Positions 1-7,449 of a DNA stretch of 64,000 nt are shown here, in pieces. The notes beneath the pieces were generated by a model, which saw only the letters and a program-made list of their open reading frames with translations, searched no databases and had not been told where the DNA came from. Position numbers and translations under genes: made by a program. Location: assembly GCF_023699475.1 (NCBI RefSeq), contig NZ_JALXFV010000001.1, positions 127,534-191,533 on the forward strand. The letters run 5' to 3'. The stretch comes from Halomarina rubra (GTDB lineage: Archaea; Halobacteriota; Halobacteria; Halobacteriales; Haloarculaceae). How positions within the stretch are numbered: position 1 is the first letter of the stretch; each line of letters begins with the position of its first letter.

Positions 1-117
1 CTGACCGACGAGTTCTGTCGGGTTCGGTACGCGGCCGCCCCCGTCACGGCCGACGTCGAGTCCCGTGTCCGGTGGGCGCTCGACCGCCTCCGTACCGACG
101 AGGAGGTGCGGTCGTGA
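1..117 (+). CDS. C-terminal fragment of a DUF4129-like membrane-operon protein (partial)
   Basis: An open frame enters from the left edge and ends at TGA 115-117, giving the last 38 residues of a larger protein. The tail is a short polar helix with the motif RYAAAPVTADVESRVRWAL. This is the kind of sequence that closes the DUF4129 domain in haloarchaeal membrane proteins, where a Tyr-containing strand precedes a final helix. The stop overlaps the next start (GTGA), so it is translationally coupled to the membrane protein that follows, and then to a DUF58 gene. That neighbourhood is the usual one for DUF4129. The family assignment is an inference from context plus this short tail; the bulk of the gene lies outside the window. 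Confidence 0.55.
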   Translation: MTDEFCRVRYAAAPVTADVESRVRWALDRLRTDEEVRS

Positions 118-683
118 CTCTCGCACGGCGACTCGCGACGGGTGTCGGCTTCCTCGCCGTCCTCGGGGGCCTCACCGTCGCCGCGGTCCCGTCGCTCGCG
201 CCGGCGCTCCCGTCGGTGACGGCCCTGACGGCGGCGGTCGGCCTCGGTGCACTCCTCGTCGGCGGGCACGCGGCGTACGGCCGCTCGCGGGCGGCCGGCA
301 GCACTCACCACGAACTCGCGGCGACGCCGACGTCGACTCCGCCTCCCGAGGCGGCGCTCGCGGTCTACCTCGACGACGTCACCGGCGTCCCCGGTCCGGT
401 CGACGAGCAGGCACGGGCGGCGGCGTACCTCGACGTACGACGGCTGACGGTCGCGGCGCTCGTTCGGAGCGAGGGCTGCTCACCCGCGGCCGCCCGCCGT
501 CGACTGACGACGGGCGAGTGGACCGACGACACGGTCGCGGCCGCGTTCTTCACGGGAGCGTCACCGTCGCTCCGGGACCGTCTCCGGGAGTGGGTGACCG
601 GCGAACCGACGTTCGAGCGCCGCGGGACACGTGCCGTCGCGGCCGTCACTCGAATCGACGCGGCTCCCGAACCGGCCCCATGA
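114..683 (+). CDS. Two-helix membrane protein of the DUF58 operon (DUF7269-like)
   Basis: This 189-residue protein starts at GTG 114, which overlaps the upstream stop; a GTG at 72 is possible but would run deep into the previous gene. Residues about 8-30 and 35-52 are two hydrophobic helices. A Pro/Thr-rich linker near 70-80 follows, then a soluble mostly helical domain rich in Arg and Asp. The stop overlaps the DUF58 start (ATGA). Size and position match the small two-helix protein that sits between DUF4129 and DUF58 genes in haloarchaea, annotated as DUF7269 in some genomes. No catalytic motif is visible. The likely role is a structural partner of the MoxR/DUF58 complex at the membrane, by inference only. 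Confidence 0.75.
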   Translation: MTLARRLATGVGFLAVLGGLTVAAVPSLAPALPSVTALTAAVGLGALLVGGHAAYGRSRAAGSTHHELAATPTSTPPPEAALAVYLDDVTGVPGPVDEQARAAAYLDVRRLTVAALVRSEGCSPAAARRRLTTGEWTDDTVAAAFFTGASPSLRDRLREWVTGEPTFERRGTRAVAAVTRIDAAPEPAP

Positions 684-1993
684 CGGCGGGTGCTCCCGAC
701 GAGCGGACGTTGGCGACCCGACGCTGGCACGGCGTCGCCGCGCTCGCGGTGGTGACGACGGCCGTCGGCGTCGTCACCGCGCGACCGGGGCTGCTGCTCG
801 TCTCCGTCGTCGGGGTCGCGGTCGCCGCCTACGCCAGCACGGCGAGCGCACCGGCGACGACGCTCGCGCTGACTCGGACGGTCGACACCGAGCGCCCGAG
901 CGACGGCGAGACCGTCACCGTCACCGTGACCGTCGAGAACACCGGGGAAGCGGCCGTCTCCGACCTCCGACTGGTCGACGGCGTCCCCTCGGGACTCGCC
1001 GTCGTCGAGGGGACCGCACAGTTCACGACCGCGCTTCGACCGGGAGCGATCGCCCGCTTCGAGTACGACGTGCGGGCGGCCCGTGGCGACCACCGGTTCG
1101 ACCCGGCGACCGCCGTCGTCCGCGACGCCGGCGGTGCACGCGAACGCCGGGTCCGCCTCGTGGCTCCGACGCGACTCCGGTGTGTCCCACGACTCGGACC
1201 GCTCGCGCCGCCCGCGCTCCGGGCGCTCACGACCCGACACAGCGGCCCGCGCCGGACGCCGACGCCCGGTGCCGGGACCGAGTTCGTCACCGTCCGGGAG
1301 TACCGACGCGGCGACCCACCCTCGCGCATCGACTGGCGACGACGCGCCCGGACCGGCGACCTGGCGACCGTCGAGTTCGCCGAACCGCGGGCGCTCCGCG
1401 TGCTCGTGCTGGTCGACGCTCGACCGGTCGCGTACGCGGCCCCAGGCGACGACGAGGTCGGCACGCCGGACGCGTCGACGGGTCACAGCGACACCGCCGT
1501 CGACCGGAGCGTCGCCGCGGCCGGCCGCCTGTTCGCCGGTCTCCTCGACGCCGGCCACACCGCCGGTCTCGCCGCGCTCTCCCCGCGGTCGTTCTGGCTC
1601 GCTCCCGGCGGTGGTGCGGGCCACCGCGCTCGTGGCCGCCGCGAACTCGCGCTCCACCCGGCGTTCGACGCGACTCCGCCCGACGCGGACGTCGACGAGC
1701 GGCGCGCGGTCGACCGTCTCGTGGCCCGTCTCGCGAACGACACGCAGGTCGTCGTGCTCTCGCCGCTGGTCGACGAGAGCGTCCTCGGGGCGATTCGGCG
1801 ACTCGACGCGGCGGGCCACCGTGTGTCGGTGCTGAGTCCCGACGTAACCGGGACGGCGACTCCGGGCGAACAGGCCGCCCGACTGGAACGGGTCGGACGA
1901 ATACGGTCGCTCCGTGGTCGGGGCGTGCCGGTGCTCGACTGGCGGTCCGGGACGTCGCTCGACCGTGCGCTCGCCGGGAGGCGGTGGCTGTGA
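680..1993 (+). CDS. DUF58 domain-containing membrane protein
   Basis: This 437-residue protein starts at ATG 680, overlapping the previous stop. Two hydrophobic stretches occupy residues about 15-60. A beta-rich CARDB/DUF11-like segment with VTVTVTVENTG follows, then the DUF58 signature around residue 205 (VREYRRGDPPSRIDWRRRAR). The C-terminal third resembles a von Willebrand A fold with a hydrophobic strand (LRVLVLVDARP). DUF58 proteins are commonly encoded with MoxR AAA+ ATPases and are thought to act in assembly or maturation of surface or membrane complexes; the exact substrate is unknown. The MoxR gene would be expected just left of the window. Start and stop are both shared by four-base overlaps, so expression is tightly coupled. 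Confidence 0.88.
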   Translation: MTAGAPDERTLATRRWHGVAALAVVTTAVGVVTARPGLLLVSVVGVAVAAYASTASAPATTLALTRTVDTERPSDGETVTVTVTVENTGEAAVSDLRLVDGVPSGLAVVEGTAQFTTALRPGAIARFEYDVRAARGDHRFDPATAVVRDAGGARERRVRLVAPTRLRCVPRLGPLAPPALRALTTRHSGPRRTPTPGAGTEFVTVREYRRGDPPSRIDWRRRARTGDLATVEFAEPRALRVLVLVDARPVAYAAPGDDEVGTPDASTGHSDTAVDRSVAAAGRLFAGLLDAGHTAGLAALSPRSFWLAPGGGAGHRARGRRELALHPAFDATPPDADVDERRAVDRLVARLANDTQVVVLSPLVDESVLGAIRRLDAAGHRVSVLSPDVTGTATPGEQAARLERVGRIRSLRGRGVPVLDWRSGTSLDRALAGRRWL

Positions 1994-2487
1994 GTCGTGT
2001 CGTCCGGGTCTGTCGTGCCGGCCGGGTCGGACTGGTCGGGGCGGCGGGCGCGGGGACCGGTGCGGTGGTCCTCGTCTCGCCGTCGCCGACCGCGGCCGCC
2101 GTCGGTGGCGGTGCCGTCCTCGCGCTCGTCGGGGGCTGTCTCCGCTCCTCGCGGCGACTGCTGACGCTCGCGGCGACACTGCTGTTCGGCTGCGTGCTGA
2201 CGGCGGCCGTCCTCGGCGTCCCGACGCCGCTGGTGCTCGTGGCGACGGTGCTCGCCGTCCTCGCTTACGACCTCGCGGAGAACGCCCTCGCGCTCCGTCG
2301 ACAGGTGCCCGACGCCGCCACGACCCGAGTCGAACTCGTCCACGCGACGGCGACGACGACGCTCGCTGGCGGGGTCGCGGGTGTCGCCTACGCGCTGTCC
2401 TCGCTCGCGCCCTCCGGACTGCCGGGGGTCGCGTTCCTCGGTCTCCTCGCGGGTGCGGTGGTGCTCGTGTTGGGGTTGCGAGCGTGA
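1990..2487 (+). CDS. Multi-helix membrane protein closing the DUF58 operon (DUF7519-like)
   Basis: This 165-residue, strongly hydrophobic protein starts at GTG 1990, which overlaps the DUF58 stop (GTGA). About five membrane segments are visible: residues roughly 13-30, 32-50, 53-70, 75-95 and, after a polar loop, 125-163. There is almost no soluble domain and no catalytic motif. Position and hydropathy match the short membrane protein at the 3' end of haloarchaeal MoxR/DUF58 clusters (DUF7519 in some annotations). It probably anchors or completes the same membrane complex; this is inferred from strict coupling. Confidence 0.75.
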   Translation: MSRVVRVCRAGRVGLVGAAGAGTGAVVLVSPSPTAAAVGGGAVLALVGGCLRSSRRLLTLAATLLFGCVLTAAVLGVPTPLVLVATVLAVLAYDLAENALALRRQVPDAATTRVELVHATATTTLAGGVAGVAYALSSLAPSGLPGVAFLGLLAGAVVLVLGLRA

Positions 2488-2530
2488 CCGGGACGCAACC
2501 GTCTTGCCCGCTCGCTCGGAGCACCGAGTG

Positions 2531-2938
2531 ATGCCCTCCGACGACGGCTCTCCCGACGACGGTCCACCGAGTCTCGCGCACGCTGCGCTCCCGCCGTTCT
2601 CCCTCGTGGCCGCTGCGAACGCGCTCGCGCCGCCGGACGCCGTCACGCAGTTGTACTACCTCGGGCCGGCGCTCGTCGCCGCGACGTTCCTCACCGTCTG
2701 GCTGGCACGCGGGGGCGGGTGGGAGCGTCTCGGGCTGTGGACGACGCCCTACACGCTCCGTGTGTTCGGCGGGTCGTGGTTCCTCGTCGCCGTCGTCGGT
2801 GGCGTCGTCGCTGCGTCGCTCGACGGCGTGGCGGGGCTGGTCGTGGGCGTGCTGGGCTACACCGTCGCCACCGTCCTCGCGACGTGGCTGGCCTACCGTG
2901 GCGGGGCTGGGACGCTCCGCCGAGCAGTCCGCCGGTAA
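2531..2938 (+). CDS. Small four-helix membrane protein, unknown function
   Basis: This 135-residue protein starts at ATG 2531, 43 nt after the DUF58 operon. After an acidic and proline-rich N-terminus, hydrophobic segments lie near residues 22-38, 40-57, 75-93 and 98-118. The C-terminus is basic (GTLRRAVRR), suggesting a cytoplasmic tail under the positive-inside rule. I do not recognise a family beyond a conserved haloarchaeal membrane protein. It could be the last gene of the operon or have its own promoter; no clear TATA box lies before it. Confidence 0.7.
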   Translation: MPSDDGSPDDGPPSLAHAALPPFSLVAAANALAPPDAVTQLYYLGPALVAATFLTVWLARGGGWERLGLWTTPYTLRVFGGSWFLVAVVGGVVAASLDGVAGLVVGVLGYTVATVLATWLAYRGGAGTLRRAVRR

Positions 2939-2959
2939 GTTCCGACGGGCACACAACGC

Positions 2960-2965
2960 TTAATC
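2960..2965 (+). promoter_or_regulatory. TATA-like box of npdG
   Basis: TTAATC lies 23-28 nt before the npdG ATG in an otherwise GC-rich stretch. This is the spacing of a haloarchaeal TATA box on a leaderless or nearly leaderless transcript. Confidence 0.5.
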
Positions 2966-2987
2966 GCCGGACGTGCGACGTACGCAC

Positions 2988-3656
2988 ATGCGAATCGCGC
3001 TCTGTGGCGGCACGGGTGACGTCGGCGAGGGACTCGCGCTCCGGTGGGCGTACCACACCGACCACGAGGTGCTCGTCGGGTCGCGGGACCCCGACCGCGC
3101 CCGCGAGAAGGCCGAGGAGTACGAGACCGAACTGTCGAGTCGCGGCGTCGACTGCACGGTCAAGGGGTTCGACAACGCGATGGCCGCCGACCGCGCGGAC
3201 GTAATCGTCCTCGCGGTGCCCGCGTACCACCTCGTCGACACCGTCGAGGCAATCGCCGACCGTCTCGACGGCGACGACGTGCTCGTCACGCCCGCCGTCG
3301 GGATGAAACGCGACGACGACGGTTTCCACTACAACCCGCCGAGCGCGGGGAGCGTCAGCGCACTCGCCGCCGACGCTGCCCCCGACGACGTCTCGCTCGT
3401 CGGCGCGTTCCACAACCTCGCGGCCGGCAAACTCGCCAACCTCGACGCCGACCTCGACTGGGACGTGCTGCTGTTCGGCGACGACCCCGACGCGAAGGAC
3501 ATCGTCTCGATGCTCGCCGAGGAGATTCGCGGTCTGCGAACGCTCGACGTCGGCGGCCTCGCCAACGCGGACGAGGTGGAGGCGTTGACGCCGCTGCTCA
3601 TCAACGTCGCGACGAACAACGACGGGATGCACGACCTGGGCGTTCGGTTCCAGTAG
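2988..3656 (+). CDS. npdG: F420-dependent NADP reductase
   Basis: This 222-residue protein moves hydride between coenzyme F420 and NADP in the cytoplasm. The N-terminal Rossmann loop ALCGGTGDVG (residues 4-13) binds NADP. A following GSRDP segment supplies the Arg expected to hold the 2'-phosphate. Later segments YHLVDTVEAI and FHNLAAGKLAN are typical of the family, and the length matches NpdG/Fno proteins of about 220 residues. ATG 2988 is preferred over GTG 2973 because a TATA-like element lies 23-28 nt upstream of it and the Rossmann strand begins at once. In haloarchaea the enzyme most likely supplies reduced F420 from NADPH; direction in vivo cannot be read from sequence. Confidence 0.9.
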   Translation: MRIALCGGTGDVGEGLALRWAYHTDHEVLVGSRDPDRAREKAEEYETELSSRGVDCTVKGFDNAMAADRADVIVLAVPAYHLVDTVEAIADRLDGDDVLVTPAVGMKRDDDGFHYNPPSAGSVSALAADAAPDDVSLVGAFHNLAAGKLANLDADLDWDVLLFGDDPDAKDIVSMLAEEIRGLRTLDVGGLANADEVEALTPLLINVATNNDGMHDLGVRFQ

Positions 3657-3697
3657 CGACTCGCCGAGGTGAGCAGTGTCGAAAAAGCGGTTCTCGT

Positions 3698-3967
3698 CTA
3701 CGCGCCGGCGGATTCGAGCGCGCCTTCGATGTCGTCACGCTGGGTGACGCCGACGAAGCGCTCGACGACGCCGTCGTCGTTCTCGATGATGAGCGTCGGG
3801 AGCGAGCGGACCTGGTACTCGTTGGCGACGTCCTGTTCCTCGTCGACGTTCACCTTCTCGACCTCGAAGCGGTCGCCCCAGTCCTCCTTGATGTCGTCCA
3901 GGATGGGGTCCTGGGTCTTACACGGGCCACACCAGTCGGCGTAGAAGTCCTTGAGTGTCACCGTCAT
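3698..3967 (-). CDS. Thioredoxin
   Basis: This 89-residue protein has the active-site motif WCGPCK at residues 12-17 and the cis-Pro segment RSLPTLII near residue 54, so it is a single-domain thioredoxin for cytoplasmic disulfide reduction. It is somewhat short (typical 100-110) because the first beta strand is trimmed. It converges on npdG with 41 nt between the stops; that gap has a run of five A on the + strand (T on the gene's own strand) that may end transcription. A TTATTC element lies about 28-33 nt upstream of ATG 3967. Confidence 0.93.
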   Translation of the reverse strand: MTVTLKDFYADWCGPCKTQDPILDDIKEDWGDRFEVEKVNVDEEQDVANEYQVRSLPTLIIENDDGVVERFVGVTQRDDIEGALESAGA

Positions 3968-4077
3968 CGGTACGACGACGTTGCCGTCCGCTCCGAATAA
4001 GGGTTTCCACTGTTCGCGAGCGGCGCGCCGAGACGGCCACCGACGGTCGTTCGCGGCGACGTCTCGGTGACGAAACG

Positions 4078-4084
4078 TTTAGGG
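4078..4084 (+). promoter_or_regulatory. TATA-like box of secG
   Basis: TTTAGGG lies 24-30 nt before the secG ATG (4108), the expected place for a TATA box of a leaderless transcript. Confidence 0.45.
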
Positions 4085-4107
4085 CGTCGCGTCGCTCACC
4101 GTCGCAC

Positions 4108-4269
4108 ATGAGTGGAAGCAATAGCGGTGGGCTGATGTCCAGTGCCGGACTCGTCCGGTACTTCGACTCCGAGGACCGCAACGCCCCGCGCATCGACCCG
4201 AAGACGGTCGTCGCCTTCGGCGCGATGTTCGGCCTCCTCGTGATGGTCCTGACGGCCGTCGCCGTCTGA
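4108..4269 (+). CDS. secG: Preprotein translocase subunit Sec61-beta (SecG)
   Basis: This 53-residue protein has a Ser/Gly-rich N-terminus, the conserved block [15 protein letters not shown] (residues 9-23), a short linker with IDPKTVV, and one C-terminal transmembrane helix. It is the small tail-anchored beta subunit of the SecYE-beta translocon, the euryarchaeal equivalent of Sec61-beta. ATG 4108 gives exactly the family length. The longer open frame from 3955 is Arg-rich and non-native in composition. It is a single gene between the thioredoxin and pdxT, with its own TATA-like element. Confidence 0.93.
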   Translation: MSGSNSGGLMSSAGLVRYFDSEDRNAPRIDPKTVVAFGAMFGLLVMVLTAVAV

Positions 4270-4408
4270 GGACGCCCCGACCGCTTTCTCGTCTCCGCGT
4301 GCCGTCGTCAGCGACCGCTCTCCGGTGTCGGCTCCGCCGCGAGACGACGTCACGACCCCACGACCGCCGTCCCGCGACACTTTTCCCCGGAACTCGCCTA
4401 GCAGGGCC

Positions 4409-5002
4409 ATGACACTCGTAGCCGGCGTCGTCGCGGTCCAGGGCGACGTCTCGGAGCACGCCGACGCCATCCGGCGGGCGGCCGCGGCCCACGACGAGGA
4501 CGCCGAGGTCAGGGAGATACGCACCCCCGGCGTCGTTCCGGAGTGTGACGTGCTGTTGTTGCCCGGCGGGGAGTCGACGACCATCTCCCGACACCTCGCG
4601 ACCGACGGTATCGACGCGGAGATTCGCGAGCACGTCGCCGCCGGCAAACCGCTGTTGGCGACGTGTGCGGGGCTCATCGTCGCCTCGACGGACGCCAAGG
4701 ACGACCGTGTCACGACGCTCGACGTGCTCGACGTGACCGTCGACCGCAACGCGTTCGGCCGGCAGGTCGACTCCTTCGAGGCTCCCCTCGACGTCGACGG
4801 CCTCGACGACCCGTTCCCGGCGGTGTTCATCCGCGCGCCCGTCATCGACGAGGTCGGTGCGGCCGTCGAAGTGCTTGCGTCGTGGGAGGGGCGGCCCGTC
4901 GCGGTCCGGCAGGGGCCGGTCGTCGCCACGTCGTTCCACCCCGAACTCACCCCGGACCCTCGACTCCACGACCTCGCGTTCTTCGAGTCGGTGCTGGCGT
5001 AG
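4409..5002 (+). CDS. pdxT: Pyridoxal 5'-phosphate synthase, glutaminase subunit PdxT
   Basis: This 197-residue class I glutamine amidotransferase releases ammonia from glutamine for the PdxS synthase in vitamin B6 synthesis. Landmarks are VVAVQGDVSEH (residues 7-17), GGES (53-56), the nucleophile Cys86 in LLATCAGLI, and the His177/Glu179 pair in SFHPEL. ATG 4409 is chosen because the family starts at this strand; the upstream extension to 4325 is Pro/Arg-rich. The synthase gene pdxS is not in the window. A pyrimidine-rich CTTTTCC lies about 30 nt upstream. Confidence 0.95.
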   Translation: MTLVAGVVAVQGDVSEHADAIRRAAAAHDEDAEVREIRTPGVVPECDVLLLPGGESTTISRHLATDGIDAEIREHVAAGKPLLATCAGLIVASTDAKDDRVTTLDVLDVTVDRNAFGRQVDSFEAPLDVDGLDDPFPAVFIRAPVIDEVGAAVEVLASWEGRPVAVRQGPVVATSFHPELTPDPRLHDLAFFESVLA

Positions 5003-5109
5003 CGGCGCGACGTTCGGAGCGCCGTCGTCGGTCGGGAACTCCCGACGCGGCCGCACAATCCGTCCGGAGAGTGAGAGGTGTTATCCGTCGGGGTCTCCGA
5101 GAGGCGGCT

Positions 5110-5586
5110 ATGAAAGCAGTGATAGAGTCGGTCCGGGTCGCCGGGACCCCTCGGGGACCCGCACCAGTCGTCCTCCTCGACGTCGAGGGGCAGGCCGACG
5201 TGCTCCCCATCTTCATCGGTTTCGAGGAGGCGACGAGCATCGCCCGCGGGATGGACGCCGCGGACATGGGTCGGCCGTTGACCCACGACCTCCTGCTGGA
5301 CGTCGTCGAGGAACTCGGCGGCCGGGTCGACCGTGTCCACGTCGCCCGGCTGAACGAGGGGACGTTCATCGCGGACCTCCACCTCAACACGCCCCGCCAA
5401 GACGTCACCGTCGACGCTCGACCGAGCGACGCGCTGGCGCTGGCCGCCCGGACGAACTGCCCGGTGTCGGTCGCCGACGAGGTGTTCGCCGAGGCGAGCG
5501 ACGACCCCGACCGCTACGCCGAACTCGACGACATCCGCGACGTCATCCGCGCGGAGATGGACGCCGAGGAGGAGGGGTTCCTGTGA
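5110..5586 (+). CDS. Bifunctional nuclease family protein (DUF151)
   Basis: This 158-residue protein has the DUF151 pattern: LPIFIGFEEATSIAR near residue 33, LTHDLLLDVVEELGG near 57, and the ARPSDALALAART segment near 103. The family was named for plant and bacterial proteins with DNase/RNase activity; the role in archaea is not established. The C-terminal tail is acidic (DAEEEGFL), as in halophiles. Its TGA overlaps the hisE GTG by four bases, so the two genes are translationally coupled. No metabolic link between them is known to me. Confidence 0.88.
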   Translation: MKAVIESVRVAGTPRGPAPVVLLDVEGQADVLPIFIGFEEATSIARGMDAADMGRPLTHDLLLDVVEELGGRVDRVHVARLNEGTFIADLHLNTPRQDVTVDARPSDALALAARTNCPVSVADEVFAEASDDPDRYAELDDIRDVIRAEMDAEEEGFL

Positions 5587-5927
5587 GCGAGGGGTCGACG
5601 GGCGGGACCGGCGAGACCGGCGAGACCGCCGAGGACGCCCCCGCCGCCGACGTGCTCGACGACCTGTTCGCGGTCGTCGAGGAGCGCAAGGAGACGCTCC
5701 CCGAGGGCTCCTACACGACGTCGCTGTTCACCCACGAGAAAGGCGAGAACGCGGTGCTGGAGAAACTCGGCGAGGAGGCGACCGAGATCGTCCTCGCGGC
5801 GAAAGACGACGACGACGAGGAGTTGGCCCACGAGGCCGCCGACTTCGTCTACCACCTGCTCGTCCTCCTCTCGATGAAGGGGATGAGCCTCGACGACCTG
5901 CGCGCCGAACTCGAAGAGCGTCGCTGA
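5583..5927 (+). CDS. hisE: Phosphoribosyl-ATP pyrophosphatase
   Basis: This 114-residue MazG-fold enzyme performs the second step of histidine synthesis, hydrolysing PR-ATP to PR-AMP and PPi. A Gly/Thr/Glu-rich leader (residues 1-20) precedes the domain. Key segments are SYTTSLF, KLGEEATEIVLAAKD with the metal-binding Glu residues, and HEAADFVYHLLVLL. GTG 5583 is chosen because it overlaps the DUF151 stop. The gene stands apart from other his genes. Just downstream a short echo of its C-terminal codons (LERR-stop at 5932-5946) is visible. Confidence 0.93.
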   Translation: MSEGSTGGTGETGETAEDAPAADVLDDLFAVVEERKETLPEGSYTTSLFTHEKGENAVLEKLGEEATEIVLAAKDDDDEELAHEAADFVYHLLVLLSMKGMSLDDLRAELEERR

Positions 5928-5975
5928 ACGCCTCGAACGCCGCTGAGCGCTCTTCTCTCGGCTTCTCGTTCCGAC

Positions 5976-6293
5976 TCAGTCCCGTCGCTCGAACCGGTGG
6001 CGGACCACGTCCGCGTCGTCGTTCCACTCGAAGCCGTCGCTGTGGGCGTGTTCGAGTCGCTTCCGGTACGCGTCGAGGTCTTCCGAGCCTTCGGCGCGGG
6101 CGTCCGCGTCGGTCAGGTCCCCCAGCGTCCGGTGGGTCACCTCGACGACCTCGAACGTCGTGTCCTCGATGTCGAACGTGTCGCCTTCCTCCGCGTAGGG
6201 GTTCCCGCGGTGGATTTGGGTGATGTCACCCGACAGCGCCAACTGCTCGACGTGGTCGTTCGGCAACAGCGTCTCGGCGTCGATTCGCGTCAT
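5976..6293 (-). CDS. ASCH domain-containing protein
   Basis: This 105-residue protein consists of one small beta-barrel of the ASCH/PUA-like type. It opens with a strand-loop LPNDHVEQLALSG, has IHRGNPYAEEGDTF as the characteristic mid-domain loop, and the strand FEVVEVTHRTLGDLTD. ASCH domains are predicted RNA-binding or RNA-modifying modules; no enzymatic residue can be assigned here. It is convergent with hisE (48 nt between stops) and downstream of a DUF5518 gene on the same strand with about 80 nt between them. Confidence 0.8.
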   Translation of the reverse strand: MTRIDAETLLPNDHVEQLALSGDITQIHRGNPYAEEGDTFDIEDTTFEVVEVTHRTLGDLTDADARAEGSEDLDAYRKRLEHAHSDGFEWNDDADVVRHRFERRD

Positions 6294-6374
6294 GGGCCGG
6301 CTACGTGCGGCGTGTGCAAACCGCTACTGGTGTCGTCACTCTCGGGTCGCAGTCGTTCGGAAAAACTGGGAGTA

Positions 6375-6785
6375 TCAGGCCGCGGGTCGGCCGGTCTCGG
6401 TCGGTTCCTCGCGGGTCATCATGCCGCCGATAGCGCCACCGATGGCTGCCGGGACGGCGGCGAGGATGGCGAGCATGACGGCCGCGAGCGCGATACCGAT
6501 GGACGCGAACACGCCACCGAGCGAGAGCGAGACGACCGAGACGGCGAGGCCGAGCACCGCGAGCACGGCGATGAGGACGAGCGCCCCGATAGCGCCGGCG
6601 AGCAGGCCGTTCCACGCGCCGTTGGCGGTCCCCATCCGGGCGAAGTACCCGGCGGTGAACCCGCCGATGATGCTACCGAGGACGGTGCCGAAGATAGCGA
6701 GCGACTCCACGTACGCGCCGACGATGCCGAGCACGGCGATGACCACGAAGCCGATTGCTACAGCGCGCCAGTTAGTTTCTACCAT
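6375..6785 (-). CDS. DUF5518 family membrane protein (copy 1)
   Basis: This 136-residue integral membrane protein has four hydrophobic, Gly/Ala-rich segments (about 9-27, 30-48, 55-85, 92-120). It carries the motif GGFTAGYFARMG followed by GAWNGLLAGAIG, which is shared with the next gene upstream. DUF5518 is a haloarchaeal and methanogen family without known function; the small-residue-rich helices suggest an oligomeric membrane assembly. The C-terminal tail TREEPTETGRPAA is soluble and acidic. Confidence 0.82.
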   Translation of the reverse strand: MVETNWRAVAIGFVVIAVLGIVGAYVESLAIFGTVLGSIIGGFTAGYFARMGTANGAWNGLLAGAIGALVLIAVLAVLGLAVSVVSLSLGGVFASIGIALAAVMLAILAAVPAAIGGAIGGMMTREEPTETGRPAA

Positions 6786-6928
6786 AACGGATACTCCTTG
6801 GCCGTCTGAGACGATAAACTATGTAACGAGACCGCCAGAAACTCCAGAAATTCGGTCTCTACCCCCGGAGTTAGCGCCAGAACAGTCGGTCAGTCCGATT
6901 GCCACGTGCCGGCCAGTTTGGCCGGTTC

Positions 6929-7288
6929 TCACGCCACCGCAGCGCCGAGCAGTCCCCCGACGGCGCTCGGGACGGAGACGAGGAGCCAGAACACGACGGC
7001 GAGCGCCGTGCCCGTGACACCGAGCACTGCCCCGCCGGGACCGCCCAGGAGGGTGAGAATCGCGGTTCCGAAGACGCCGACGAGCAACGCGATGACCAGT
7101 CCGCCGAGCGCGCCGGCGAGCAGGCCGTGCCACGCGCCGTTGCCGAGGCTGCCGCCCGCGATGTAGCCCGCGACGAACCCACCGACGACGGCGGCGAACA
7201 GTTGGCCGATGCCGGGGAGGACGAAGCCGACGATACCGAGCACCACCTCGACGGCGAAGCCGACGACGACGGCGTACCAGTTGACCAT
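6929..7288 (-). CDS. DUF5518 family membrane protein (copy 2)
   Basis: This 119-residue protein is a paralogue of the neighbouring gene, starting MVNWYAVVVGF where the other has MVETNWRAVAIGF, with GGFVAGYIAGGSLGNGAWHG in the same place. It has four hydrophobic segments. ATG 7288 is preferred over the longer frame to 7399, whose extra residues are His/Pro/Arg-rich and unrelated to the copy. The two genes lie in tandem on the same strand with about 143 nt between them, enough for separate promoters. Confidence 0.82.
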   Translation of the reverse strand: MVNWYAVVVGFAVEVVLGIVGFVLPGIGQLFAAVVGGFVAGYIAGGSLGNGAWHGLLAGALGGLVIALLVGVFGTAILTLLGGPGGAVLGVTGTALAVVFWLLVSVPSAVGGLLGAAVA

Positions 7289-7449
7289 ACCCCCGGTAGG
7301 GCGGCCGAGCGGATGAGGTTGGTGTCGGAACCGGCCTCCGCGACGGGGTATCCCAGCGGCGGGGACGGGCCCCCGGCCGACTGAGTGTCCCGTTGGCACG
7401 CCGACGACGGGAGGGACGCGCTTTTGCCCGTTCGTCCGATACGAGGGGT

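Noticed and set aside
365-2956. 863-codon open frame on the minus strand across the DUF58 operon
   Set aside because: It is antisense to four well-supported genes, and its Arg/Pro/Ser-rich composition is the usual GC-rich shadow.
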